From contig KN834881.1 of assembly GCA_000827265.1 (NCBI GenBank), positions 3,070 through 67,069 on the forward strand: DNA of 64,000 bases, in the 5' to 3' direction. How positions within the stretch are numbered: position 1 is the stretch's first letter; every line of letters starts with the position of its first letter. The notes under the pieces are model-generated. The model saw nothing but the letters and a program-made list of their open reading frames with translations. It was not told the origin of the DNA and made no database searches. This document shows positions 1 to 11,020 of this stretch, piece after piece. This DNA comes from Collybiopsis luxurians FD-317 M1 (lineage: Eukaryota; Basidiomycota; Agaricomycetes; Agaricales; Omphalotaceae). Position numbers and translations under genes: made by a program.

Positions 1-414
1 TGATTGGGTTGAGCCTTTCTTTAAGATCTTTGAGAAGATCAATTTTATCTTTTCCTATTTCTACAGGGTAGTCAATTTATTTACTGCTAGGAATTGGGAT
101 ATGGCTTACCATAATGATGGTGAATCTCATTTGCAGCATTGAACTGAGATCCTTGTATTACAAAGTCGGATGCACCAGATAGGATAGATCCTGGAGGTGC
201 AACAGATCCTTGCCCTGCGATCCTGAGTTAGAAGGGCAGAATAAATATGAAATCAATGACTTGCCATGAGCGTCCCTTTCGGTTTCCGACATGATCAGTG
301 GTAGATAATGGTCGTTGATAGGAAAGATTGAACCGTGTGACTCGTGAGAATAGATGCAGCTATTTGAGCGTATTTGCACCATAGCATCAAATCCAAATAA
401 CACGTGTCCTGCAT
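1..414 (-). CDS. NWD (NACHT-WD40) NLR-like gene A, 5' end only (partial)
   Basis: This is the beginning of a minus-strand fungal NLR-like receptor whose NACHT and WD40 parts lie beyond the left edge. By comparison with the copies near 22 kb and 44 kb, exon 1 ends at 265 with a GC donor (GCAAGT). Exon 2 (222-110, 113 nt) encodes the short N-terminal motif (SDFVIQGSQFNAANE then a His-rich HHHYG end) and ends at a GTAAG donor. Exon 3 starts at 54 and encodes the pre-NACHT segment (DKIDLLKDLKERLNPI). The introns would be 42 nt (GC-AG) and 55 nt. A candidate ATG is at 414, but relative to the copy near 22 kb there is one extra base near 325 that shifts exon 1, so this copy may be damaged or the true start may differ. 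Family assignment is secure by near identity to the complete copy at 17938-22283. Confidence 0.7.
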
Positions 415-3400
415 GTCGTTGGTGCTCATCTTCTTTCTCGTGTCCACCACTACGAGTCTCTCCCCTCGGCTTTAAGCTTCTATTCCAGCTATACTTTGTG
501 CCAAACATCATCATGTGAATCCTTACCAGTGCAATCCTGGCTCGAAGTCTCGCTCCGGAATTTTTCTTCTGCTTTATTTATACGTCTCTGCAATTTTGGG
601 CACATTAATAAGGCAATAACAATAAGATGTATCAAACTCCTGCGAGCCCTGTTCCTGACTCGAGTGTGTACTACTTGGAATAATTATTTTTGACCAAGCG
701 GAAAGCAAAAAAACCTCGGTCGATCTATGTCCAATCTACCAATCATGATTCTCCTTTGGATACTCAGTGTTACAAGGATTCCATTCCGAGATTCCGCATG
801 CTCTTGACGTCGTGAGCATGATTGGTTTACTCGACACAAAAGATTTAGCTAGGTCGATTCAGATCAAATACAGCTGTTTAAACTAGACATTGTTCCTCAT
901 TCTCATCGTCCTTCTTATTCAAACTCTTGCACAGCCTCTACCAACAACACAAAGATTGAAGTTCACACCACCTTGCTCCTCCTCGTCAGTCTATGTCAGA
1001 CACATCGGTAATGAGAGCCGAATTCGAACCAAATTAGCATAAACGGGCCCAACTGGACAGCACCACTTGTGCTCTATTATTAATGAATGCTCATCGAGCG
1101 CAATTAGCTGGATCCGCACACTGCTCATCGCCACGGTGAGCAGGCTGAGCAAGATAATCACCGCCACAGAGTAGATATATCGCATTGAAGGCTTATCCTG
1201 CCGTTTCAGTGCTAGGAATTAAGTGAGCTGGAGTGGAATGTTTCCGAAGAACAAAGGCAGTATAATGATATCGAAGGTCGGAGCGAAAGAAAGAGAGGGA
1301 GGGTAGGCGCAAGTGTCTGCATATTGCTCCTAAGAATACAAATGCGAAGAACGGTCTCAGGAGAACAATAAGTTTACCTTCGAGTCTCTGCACAACTTCA
1401 GTTAATATGCTCATTGTTCCTCGATCTTAACTCTCCGTTTGCATCCCACCAATTGTCATTCTCTTCCTCATCCGGATACCATTCACTTGAAGCCCCAAAA
1501 TCGTGACATCGATTCGTAGCTCTGACTCTGGTTGGGGTGCAGCTGTGCCAATGACGGGGAAAGTGATGATAATCGCGCGACGGAAGAGATGCATATGCCG
1601 GAGGATGCGAGCAAGATAAGCCAGTGGTGACGCTCCATAGCCACTCTATCACGACAATATCGCGTTCACAAGGGACTTATGTATGCTAGAAGGAAGCGAA
1701 AAATGAATGAGCCTATGCGAGTGTTGAAGTGGATCAAGAGAAAGTGTGTAGCATGAGAAAGCTTGTCAGCAAGGGAGTTAGCTCCGAGTCAAGAATCGGT
1801 TAGGTGGGTAACAGTGGAGTTACCTGCACGTCTAGATTTTGTCGTGGAAGAAACATTATGTGCCCAAGGACCAACCAGCCTTTGAATACAATGATAACGC
1901 GAAAAGAGTAAGCGCTTAAATCTTGCCGCCAAGCAGAGACAAGCCACGGGCCGTGACGTGAATAGCCGTTTGCTCTCTCCGCTCACCACCGACAGCCCCA
2001 AAACGCTTCGACGCGCTGTCAGCTTCAACATCCTAACCTGCTTTACGCGGCAGAGTCGTCTAGCTGACTCGCTTCGCATCTACTGACCACAATTCCCAAG
2101 TTGAAACTGCTCCAAGAAATCCTTTTGAGCCATGCAGCAGACGACGAGCAAAGCTCTTCATTAGTTCATTCCATATGAGTTCTTCTCCATGGATTTCTCC
2201 TCTCTTTCAACGCGTACTAAGATAACCTCACGTCTGCCTGACGATTCTTGAACTGCAAAACTCAATACTACAAGCAAACAAGTGAATACTAATATCATTT
2301 CATGTGGGGGAAATATTCTCAGGTGCCAGAGAGGATGAGAAGCGGGCATAACGTGTGTTTAAATGCAGTCCGTTTGACTTCTTTGTCAGGCTAATTCCCA
2401 TCTCTTCACTATGTAGACTTTTTGTCGAGTATTTCCTACATGCGAATGTACGAATATCTACAGAATCAATCCATAATTCACTTTCTTTCTCCACGTTCGA
2501 GACTGCATTAAATCTGCCTGTTCGAAGCTACACTTCTGTTTCTACTTCTCACCGTTCAATACGCGTTCACGCATGATGGCGTCGTGAAAAGGAGTACACA
2601 GGTTCTCATGAATGTGCTATCGCCTTTTGAATACTGAGGGCTCTATGAAAACTCGCGGTAAGCAATCGATTGTTAGTTTTCAGGATTGGGACTCGAGGTA
2701 AGCCTGATGAAAGTTCTATCCTTGCTCTCGTCTCAAACATTCAAGCTATAGGATGACTTGCGCGCAGCTTGCGCAACTTTCCCCGTTGACCTTTTCCATC
2801 TAAATTCCGACATACAGCGTCGGAAGAAAAACCCGAAACTAATCCGCTCAAACGACTGCGAATCACTCAGAGCACCAATATCGACGGACCGCAGAGATAG
2901 CCCAGGACTCGGAGTAATTGTATTAGCTTGCGGCTGCATATCCACTCTCAAACGAAGGGTCACTTGCGATTGGAGGGTAGGAAGTGGGTTTGAGCGCTGG
3001 AGAGGATAATTCGAGGCACAGGCGTAAAGGTATGCTCGCTCTGATTTCCTTTGGTTTCTTCGTCAAGCTAATTCCATTATTTCTGCCTCTAGTTTCTGTA
3101 TATTCTTCTACATACGAGCGTTGTGTACCGTAACTTCAGTCTCAATTCGTCATTTCTACTCCGTCTTCCTCCAACAGCGATACCTCAACCATTACTGTAG
3201 TACCTAATGTATTCGGCAACCCTCGACAGGGCGGGAAGCTAGTCAAAGATGACGCTGATACTGGATGTGAGCATCCAGATCCGGAAGGCCTGCGCCTGGG
3301 TAGCTGAGGAGAAGCCCTTGCCCTTGAAGTAAGGCCAGAAGATGACGTATAATACCGTCTTCAAAGGTCAAAAATGCCTGCGGCATTAGTCCGCTTGGGC

Positions 3401-5530
3401 CTAAGACAGGATACGCGGAGATTCTGGCGGGAGCATGACGCATCGGAGGGAGGGAGATGGATTGAATTCTGCCCTAGTCGACAATGGTACAAAGAGAGAG
3501 GACGATGCTCCGGCGATGGATTGTACGCTATGTCAGCGTATGGAGAATGTGTACTCTGATTGGCGTGGTATCCGTACATAGATTCATCCAACGAAAAAAA
3601 AGGTGCTCGATTCTTCTGTGTCATCTGTATCAAGGCGAAGTCTTGGCCTCGTTGGATGAGCAGCTGCAAGCCCAGGCTGCAAATGTGAGGCGTCAGAGGT
3701 ACCGGGCAGGTAGGTCTTGCTGGAATGTTCGTTGAGCTACGAAAAATTTGACATGAGAAACGAGACGGGGTAAAATGAGGATGCACGCAACTGTTACTAC
3801 GGTCAATAATAAACAAACTCCCCTCACTACCAACTCGATTTTGCTCTCTCTCTGATCGTTATTGTAAGCTGATCTCGACAAGCCTGGGCAGAGCAAGAAA
3901 CGCAGTACGCATCAGCGACTCCATGAACCCCAACAAAACGCTGAGAAACTTACCGGATACTTCAAGATCCATGTTCTCAGCGATACCTTCTATGCCGCTA
4001 CCACTACGAGTATACTCGCGGGCATATCATCGAACCGTCACCGTCTCCTGCCTGTCACTCTCGTCGCACCCTCACCCTTTCAAAAAGCCGACAATGACGA
4101 TCCTATCAGGCATATCATCCAGCCCTTCATCCTTGCCGTTGCTACTGGGGATTACGGGCTCTAGTCGAGGTTGAAATATTCGGATCCGGAGAGACGAGGG
4201 TGGTCGGGCCCATATCGTTACCTTCCGCAGTATCAACTCTCGAGCTGATGGTAGTAGAGAACCTTGTCTGATGTATGGGTGCAAGATAGAACAAGTTGAT
4301 TTCTCGTATCACCGACGAACTCCCCCACCTGCGACGTCCCCATTCCCTATCCCATTCCAATCGCTCATGTCCCTATACGGAGAACACGGGGGCAGCTGAG
4401 AAGGATACGCCACGCTCATAATCGTACCCCCATTCCTACCTACGAACCCAAAGACAAAGGCAGATGGGGATTCGAAGAAGATGTAGAGTCAGTGCGACTA
4501 CCGAACCCTGTCCTTGTATAGCACGATTCGACCGCTCCACGAATACCAACGCGAACACCAGTGGAGATAGAAGTAGAGGTAGCTGTAGCGAGGGACATAA
4601 CGGGTAGGAAGGTGTAGTCGAATGCTCCAGGAGATGTAGAGGAATTGTGGGTGACACAGTAGGAGTGGTTGTGGTTGTAGTAACGGGTGCGGCTGTGGTA
4701 GTGGTCATCTTCAAAACAGAACCTCCGTCGTTGACAAGTATCCCTGGAGGCATATCCATATCGTCGTCCTCCCTTCCCTTTCCTGTATGTTGTTCTCCCT
4801 GTACCATCCTCCCCATTTGCACACGCCTATGATGACAATCGACGAATACCCTAGGCGGCACAGCGTCTTCCCCTCTACCCTCGCCTGTGGATTACAGACA
4901 CAGAGGTTGAGAGATTCGGATAGGGATCGACGAGGATCCCGGAGGCATATCGTCGTCTTCATCTTCGTCCTTGTTGTCGGAATCAACGTCGGTTTGAGAG
5001 ATTCGGATAGGGATCGACGAGGATCCCGGAGGCATATCGTCGTCTTCATCTTCGTCCTTGTTGTCGGAATCAACGTCGGTTTGAGAGTCGATGGGAGGAA
5101 GAAACGTGGTCCGACGCGTTGTTGGAAATTGAACAATACTACAGTTGCTAACACCGACAATGGGCTTAGGTTTGGTGAGGTGGAGGAGAACGAACCGCGA
5201 TGTATAACTGAAGTCGCATGTCAAAGGTTAAAAGTTTCTCTGCGAATCGTAATAAAGATTGGAACGAGTAAACCGAATACGAAATAAACCTTACTTGCTT
5301 TATGAACAAAATTTCTGAAAAAACGAGGAACGTGTGGGTTCAGAGGTAACGCGTCCGTAACAAGACAATTTGCCCACCAATTCCGAAGTCGTTCTGGTCT
5401 TGTTAGAGAAAATGACCAGCGATGACGGTGTGGATGAACAAGTGTATGTTTGGAAGAGTTAGGGAATAGAATATCGTGGAACTGGAATGCATCAGCCAAC
5501 CGAAACACCACCAAGCATATCGATGCCATA
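415..5530. other. Spacer A: CpG-rich duplicated segment without a recognised gene
   Basis: This stretch is a paralogous copy of roughly 22284-27000, with conserved order and many small indels. It is much richer in CpG than the flanking NWD and transposon DNA. Several minus-strand ORFs recur in both copies (a Thr-rich then SPGAF-containing segment near 4860-4440; a FEDxIIRHLLALLQGQ-like segment near 3440-3243; a GFMESLMRT segment near 3900), but frames shift between the copies and no domain is recognisable. A minus-strand, multi-exon gene with recurring DDMP-type acidic motifs is possible but unproven. The fragments with a single hydrophobic stretch near 991-1185 and 3693-3896 may be chance ORFs. 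I assign no function. Confidence 0.5.
4907..5080. repeat. Tandem duplication, two perfect 87-bp units
   Basis: Units 4907-4993 and 4994-5080 are identical, and a third start (TTGAGAG) follows at 5081. The period of 87 is divisible by three, so on the minus strand it gives a 29-residue acidic repeat containing DSDNKDEDEDDDMPPG. The matching place in the second spacer copy (around 26.5 kb) does not carry this duplication, so it arose in this copy. Confidence 0.9.
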
Positions 5531-8227
5531 CCTTTCAATGCGATGAATGAGTCCCTCCCATTCCTGTACCAGCACCAACTCTTTTCCCTTTAAACTTTTA
5601 TCTGCCCTCTCAAGTTCCCTTGGAATACTTTCAGAATCCAAATACAGTTAGCTGCACGAAAGAGCAGATAGGAGCAGTACCGGGGAATCGAGGAGGGGAA
5701 AAATTACAGGGAACAGAAAGAAGGGAGAGTGGAAGGGGGAACAAAAGGACAAACAGTATGAAATCCGTGGCCAGGCCATTATCAACATCGTGTACAGCGT
5801 AAACCGATTCGTGCTTTCCCTTTATTCGCCAAAATGGTAACTATTGCGTAATGTATTCGGTTATCCCGATCCCATTCCGATTGCTGAACGGTCACGAGAA
5901 TTTTTTTTGATGTGCCTTCCATCCTCATTCCCACGTCGCCATCGATCGATTGATCATTTTTCCACATCCAAATCTGTCCTGAGCGTCTATTCGACTTTTC
6001 GGAGGATAAAGAAATCGCCAGGGCGGGGTACTATTGCTATCAGTATGGGTACTTATCAGGCATTATCACTGGTAACATCTATGTCTCGGCAGGTTGCTAC
6101 ACCGAGCAATCCACTGTCAGTTACTCTGTCAGTTGATGCTGTATGCTCCGGCCAAGCGAGATCATTCCACAGACAGATAACTCGGAGATTTGTCCAACTC
6201 CGAGGGATCTACAGGCACATGCCAGTATGGATCTCTGCGTGTCGCTCATGAGGTGTCACACCAACGAGTAAACAAACAGCTGCAGTGAAATGAGGGATCT
6301 AAGGAGGCTTTCAATGACCCAGTGTTGGTATGTTGGAGCAGGTACATGATACAGCTTGATCTCAAACCTGCAGCACATACAATAGCGATCCTTCCATAAT
6401 AAAATCCAGACCACTCCTGATGTCAAAGAGCAACCAGTAGGACTTGTAGAATAACTCAAAGCCCAGGACAACTGGCAGAAATAATTAATAACAATACATG
6501 CATCAGGAAAAATGGTCTGAGCCTCAGGTTACCTAGGAGGCAACCTGGAGCAACCTGAGGGACCTGGGTGACCTGGGTGACCTGTGCAACCTAGGTGAAC
6601 CTCAGGTAACCTAGGAAATGCCAATATCCTGGGTAAACCTCAGGTATTCTTGGGATACCTCAGGAGTGATGCTGTAAATAATACCAAATGAGGCAAAATT
6701 ATATTGAGTATATATACCTATGCTTTAATCTATCCTAAATGCATGACAAGGAAATCTTGTTAGTTGTAGATAACCATAGAAACTGAAATTGCAACTCTGT
6801 GAGCTGTCTACAATTAAAATAATTTTCATATGGTCAAAATAAGTATATCACAATTATACCATAATATACACACTATATCTACATGTATAAGCTCTTTACT
6901 GTACTGAAATACTGTACTTGAGTATATTAGGTTAATACTAGTATACTGTAATACATTATAAAGTATAATACCTGACAAAAATGTACACCATATATACTAT
7001 ACATAAAATATGTACAAGTTCAATACTACTACTACTATAGAAGTACAGTAGAATAGAGTACATACAGTAATATATAAAGATATATTATTTTTATTTATTA
7101 ACCCTTTATGCAACCTGAGACAACCTAGGACAGCCTAGGGCACTCTAGAATATATAGGTTGGACTGTGGAAGCCTGGGTAACCTAAGTACTTAAAGTATC
7201 CTATGCTTCTTAGGTTTCTTGAGGTTATTATAATTTAACTCCAATCTCAAGCTATTTTTCCCAATGTGTTGCTGTTAATTCATATATAAGTTGGGCTTGC
7301 CCCACATTTCTGAAACTAAATGGCTGCAACTGCAGCAACCATCTGTAGTGTAAGATATACAACAAGTCAGTGTTTGACTCAACAATTTCAATATCTTGAC
7401 AAAGCAAATAAAACACTTTACCCTTCAGAAAAGTGTGGAACATACTAGAGTGGCACACTCAATCCTTGGAGAGATTGACCTTTAAATGCAACAACTATGG
7501 AAGCATATATCAACTGGGTGAAAAGTTTAAACTACCTTTTCTTTTGACAAGCATGTGAGATGTTGAGCACTACAGATAGTGGCTGCTTGCTTCGCTTGTT
7601 TGTATGACTAATAAGTTCTGGTACACTTCAGTTTCAAGATCTCTGTTATGTAATTGTTACACTTGGGGTGATAAGGAATAGGACACCCAAAATTGTGATA
7701 TCCTTAAGCATTAGTTCAAACCATCCTTACCTCAAGAAGGATTATAAAGAAACAAAATTCCAATGTGACATACTTGGTGTCAGCAGCCAACTGCGAAATT
7801 GGTGTATTTCCAGTACAGCCTGACCAAGGCCTCACTCAATCCAAACTATCAAGATGTCAATGACTGAAATCATGCGGAATGAGTGAAACCAGTTCATTTT
7901 ATGTAAATACAGTACATCCGAACTACATCCTGTGGTGCTTAGCTACTGCAAAGTGGTAAACAGGTTGCATAGGTAGCCAAAAGAAAGAAGGAAATATCAC
8001 AAGATCATAGAGAAATGCAGAATGACAAATTTCATTTTAGATTTATAGGTCCAGCTACAGCAGGTAGGAAGACAAAGAACAATGAAGAAAGAAAAAAAAA
8101 GGAAAAAAAGGAATAGCATATTTGAATGATTTGCTAAATAAGTTGACAGTGTGATGTGAAAATTGAGAATAGAACTTACATTGGGCATTATGCAGAAATT
8201 CAGGTAGAGTCCCAACATTGAGTCCAT
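5531..8227. other. 3' flank of NWD remnant A' with possible unrecognised spliced unit
   Basis: This flank is shared with 15950-17937 and 27000-28886 and partly with 39525-40029. It has no long ORF. On the minus strand a conserved segment near 5660-5540 (LVLVQEWEGLIHRIER in copy A) ends at an AG|GTATG-like donor in three copies and is preceded by a polypyrimidine tract and a CAG acceptor near 5650, which suggests exons of a gene I cannot identify. The rest (5800-6480) is conserved non-coding sequence as far as I can see. The A copy is interrupted by the transposon at 6501-7266. The tail 8190-8227 encodes the last residues of the A' remnant. Confidence 0.45.
6501..7266. mobile_element. Non-autonomous DNA transposon, CATCAGGAAAA family, 766 bp
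   Basis: The left end reads CATCAGGAAAAATGG and the reverse complement of the right end reads CATTGGGAAAAATAG. The paralogous empty site near 17040 reads ACATGTTGCTG, so removing 6501-7266 plus one TG restores it; the target duplication is therefore TG (6499-6500 and 7267-7268). The first 170 bp are packed with CCTAGG, CCTGAGG and ACCTGGGTG words, a subterminal repeat array. The interior is AT-rich and has no ORF. The segment near 6800-6960 recurs in the related copies near 9.4, 33.8 and 38.2 kb. Confidence 0.85.
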
Positions 8228-9827
8228 CATCAGGAAAAATGCCCTATAGCCTAGGCACAAATGGGATGTCCTCAGGCTGTTTAAGGCTTCTCAGGAGACC
8301 TAGGCTACATAAGGTGCCCAGGGTGCCAGAGGACACCCCCCTAATTCTGTGAAACCTGAGGATCCCTGAAGTTCCCTCAGGATCCCTGGGGATCTTTGAG
8401 GTATCCTCAGGCTTTAACATATGAATGGGAAATAATAAAATATACTTTCATCTGTTCTTCTACTTACTCTACTCCATATCTTCTACTTTTGTACTGCTTC
8501 TTATGTACTTTAGTATTGTACTTGTAATGATACATTGTTCCCTATTACTTCAGTTTTCATACTCAGTTATCACACTTTAAGTACAGTCCAATATATTAAT
8601 GTAAGCTTTGCATTGACTTAGCATACTCCAGAACAGTATATTTGCATAGTACAAAGTCTATACATATGTACATGTTATGCCCTACACTATTTTTTCCGCT
8701 CTTTCCAAACAGTACACTCACCACACGACTCGATAATAGTCCTACCAATTCATTCGGCTCTCCAAATCCGACACGCATTTCGCGAGGCGAACTAACCAGT
8801 TGCTCATTCCAAACTTCGATTCACAAGGCCACATGTCTTCCTGCAGAGTATAAAAGCCTTGTACCTACATCTCTCACGATAATGCTGTTATTACCTGAAC
8901 TATCTTGATCTGTGTTGTTTCTGTTCTCTTGTTCACTAGTCTATAATATTATTCTGCTTAACACCGAGTCGAGCAAACTCCATTGACACCGAGTCACTGG
9001 CATATCCACTTCTCACTTGTCGAACCGATCGACAAGACTATTCGACTGCCGTAGCCTTTCGAATATTCCGTCTCGCAGGGTAAACGGACACCGAGTCACG
9101 AACCTCCCGAGTCAACCCTCGTTAATACCGTCTTAACGAGTTCTTTCGATATACTATTTCTAGTTGCACCGAGCTACTAGATTTATTATTCGACACTCGA
9201 GGATCCTTCCTCCACATCCCACACCAAAACCGTACAGGACTCGTTCACCTGTCGTACGTAGCGACTCCCCATCGCGTATTCTGTCTCGGCTGTGGTATAA
9301 TAAAATACTTTCTATTCATTGAACCTGCTACAAGCTTCTAACAACAAAGGTAGTAAAGGTCCTAACAGTACATAGTATATATACAATAGGTTACAATAAT
9401 ATTGTGCATATTTTGACCATGGGAAAATGATTTTGATTGTAGACAGTTCACGGTGAGCTCATCATGTGATTTATGGAAAAAGTGAAAACCTCTGCATAAT
9501 TCTAATCAAATAAATGTTCTGCTTGTGTATTTACATATGAATAATACATAACTAAATATTTACAATATAATTTTGTATGATTTGTAGCATTTAAAATATT
9601 TCAGGTTCTGGGATCCTCAGGGATCCTCAGGGAGCCCTCAGGGACCCTCAGGCCACTTTCAAATATCTTCCAGGGCACCTAGGAATTGGGCTAAAGCCTG
9701 GGAAGCCCAAGTATCCTAAGCAACTTGGACTGCCTGAGAGTGCCTGAAGGTTCCTAGGATTTGGCCAATTTCCTGGGTGCTCTCAGGCTTTCTGTATTCG
9801 CCTAGGCTTTAGGTACTTTTCCTGATG
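8228..9827. mobile_element. Non-autonomous DNA transposon, CATCAGGAAAA family, 1600 bp, carrying a solo LTR
   Basis: Termini are 28-bp imperfect inverted repeats (8228-8255 and 9800-9827), starting CATCAGGAAAA and ending in a GCCTAGGC palindrome. It sits in the last coding residues of the A' NWD remnant: the uninterrupted sequence at 17975-17990 reads GAGTCCATTGTGTTCC, which is restored by removing the element and one AT (8226-8227 or 9828-9829). Subterminal zones (8240-8430 and 9600-9800) are dense in CCTAGG and CCTCAGG words. Without the nested LTR the element is about 900 bp. No transposase is encoded. Confidence 0.9.
8673..9367. mobile_element. Solo LTR (695 bp) of an LTR retrotransposon
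   Basis: The segment begins TGTTATG and ends CCTAACA, the TGTTA/TAACA inverted ends of an LTR, and is flanked on both sides by the 5-bp direct repeat GTACA (8668-8672 and 9368-9372). A TATAAAAG box lies near 8855. There is no internal coding region, so this is the product of LTR-LTR recombination. It is visibly richer in CpG than the host transposon, suggesting a more recent arrival. The ORF inside it (8642-8908) is not a gene. Confidence 0.9.
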
Positions 9828-10365
9828 ATTGTGTTCCATGGACAAAATTTGACCAGTCCACAGACAGAGCACAATCTTGAGCATCAGCTGGGATAGTGAA
9901 AACTTGTTGTTTATCCTTGAATCCATGCCTCATATGGGGAGGAAGCCAAAGAATGAGTGGTCCATTTTCAGAATGGAGGCCAGCCATAGTTATCAATATA
10001 ACCTGATGAAATACCAGGAGGCAATTGCAAAGTGGGGGCACTGTGTAGACCTGATTGGATCTCCCAAATTCTTACTGTTGTATCATAAGAGCTAGACACC
10101 ACAAATCGGCCATCAGGTGAATATGCCACTGAGTTAACTTGGCCTTTGAGTGGCTCCCCAACCTGCACACCTGTTTGAGCATTCCAAATTCTTACTGTCC
10201 TATCACTAGATCCAGATGCCACATATTAACCATCAGGGAAATATGCCACTGACCTAACCCAATTAGTGTGGCCTTTGAGTGGCTCCCCAACCTGCAGACC
10301 TGTTTGAGCATTCCAAATCCTTCCTATCTTATTGCAAGAGCTAGACACCACTCTCAGAGTCTGTT
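9828..10365 (-). pseudogene. NWD remnant A': last WD40 repeats and C-terminal cap
   Basis: The minus strand encodes about three decayed WD40 repeats of the array type (SxDRTVRIWNAQTGVQVGEP) followed by the family C-terminal cap (LQLPPGISSGYIDN; PLILWLPPHMR; ADAQDCALSVDWSNFVHGTQ). It cannot be functional. A TAA replaces the Gln codon in PDGQYV near 10228, part of one repeat is missing before VNSVAYS, and one extra base shifts the frame near 9975. The whole NACHT part is absent beyond 10365, where a foreign TE-derived sequence starts, and the last residues are separated by the transposon at 8228-9827, the tail continuing at 8190-8227. Confidence 0.85.
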
Positions 10366-10447
10366 CTGGTATGCATGAGTTCTAGGGATTTTTCAAGTCA
10401 CAGTAACTTCAATACATCCAAAAGCAAGTACTGTTGCATCTGGGCCA

Positions 10448-11020
10448 GTGGAAATGGAGTTTGTGTGGGTTTGTTGGTTAAGTGTTGACCCAGAAAATTG
10501 TTTTGGTCCTGAAAAGGCTAGGTTACCAAAGATAGGATTTGTGGATGAGAAAGATAAATTTGCATTTGGTTTCCTTGATCCAAAATACATTATTCATGCT
10601 TGTCATCTTATACCTTCCTTCAGTAATGGCTGTACCAGTGGACTACTTAATACAGTGGGTCCAACAGTTGTTCAAAAGGAGGGTGAACTTGATGACTGGC
10701 AATGCTTCTACATTAACATGCGAGTATCCTCCATTCACACTTCTCTTGGCTACTGATTCATTTTTCTCAGTTCCATAGACTGTGACATGTTTATGTGTTA
10801 CTTTCCTGGTAGCGGAGTTAGACATGTCTCAAACCATAAATTCTTTGCAGTTACCCAGTCTACTCCAGGAGGCAAAGCTAGTGATGGAAACATTGACTCA
10901 CTGGAAGATATTCAATCTCTTGCAGATGATTTTCACAGATTGGGTAGTGATATAGGCAGTGACTCTAGTATGTCAGAGGAAGAGCTTGAGTATGAACTTG
11001 ATGCAGGAGGATGGCAGTGA
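10448..11020 (+). pseudogene. C-terminal fragment of a Plavaka-like transposase
   Basis: Two exon-like pieces (10448-10710 and about 10770-11020) read HACHLIPSF, LDDWQCFYINM and then IDCDMFMCYFPGSGVRH, ending in an acidic tail and a TGA at 11020. I recognise the order (xGVHLIPAF; DWxxxYVNxFVDxDMFMRYxGGGVGH in typical members) as the C-terminus of proteins of the CACTA-related Plavaka group of mushroom fungi; this is from memory and needs a profile search. The catalytic part is absent upstream, where the NWD remnant begins at 10365. An intron of about 50 nt ending in TTTTCTCAG probably separates the pieces. Confidence 0.55.

Noticed and set aside
4787..5287. 166-residue plus-strand ORF with an internal repeat
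   Set aside because: Its repeat comes from the 87-bp duplication; the counterpart in the other spacer copy is not conserved as a frame.
5844..6251. Plus-strand ORF conserved in three flanks (also 16496-16726 and 27324-27737)
   Set aside because: The DNA is conserved in all frames, the ORF limits differ between copies, and no motif is seen.
8642..8908. 88-residue plus-strand ORF
   Set aside because: Lies mostly in the solo LTR and crosses its boundary.
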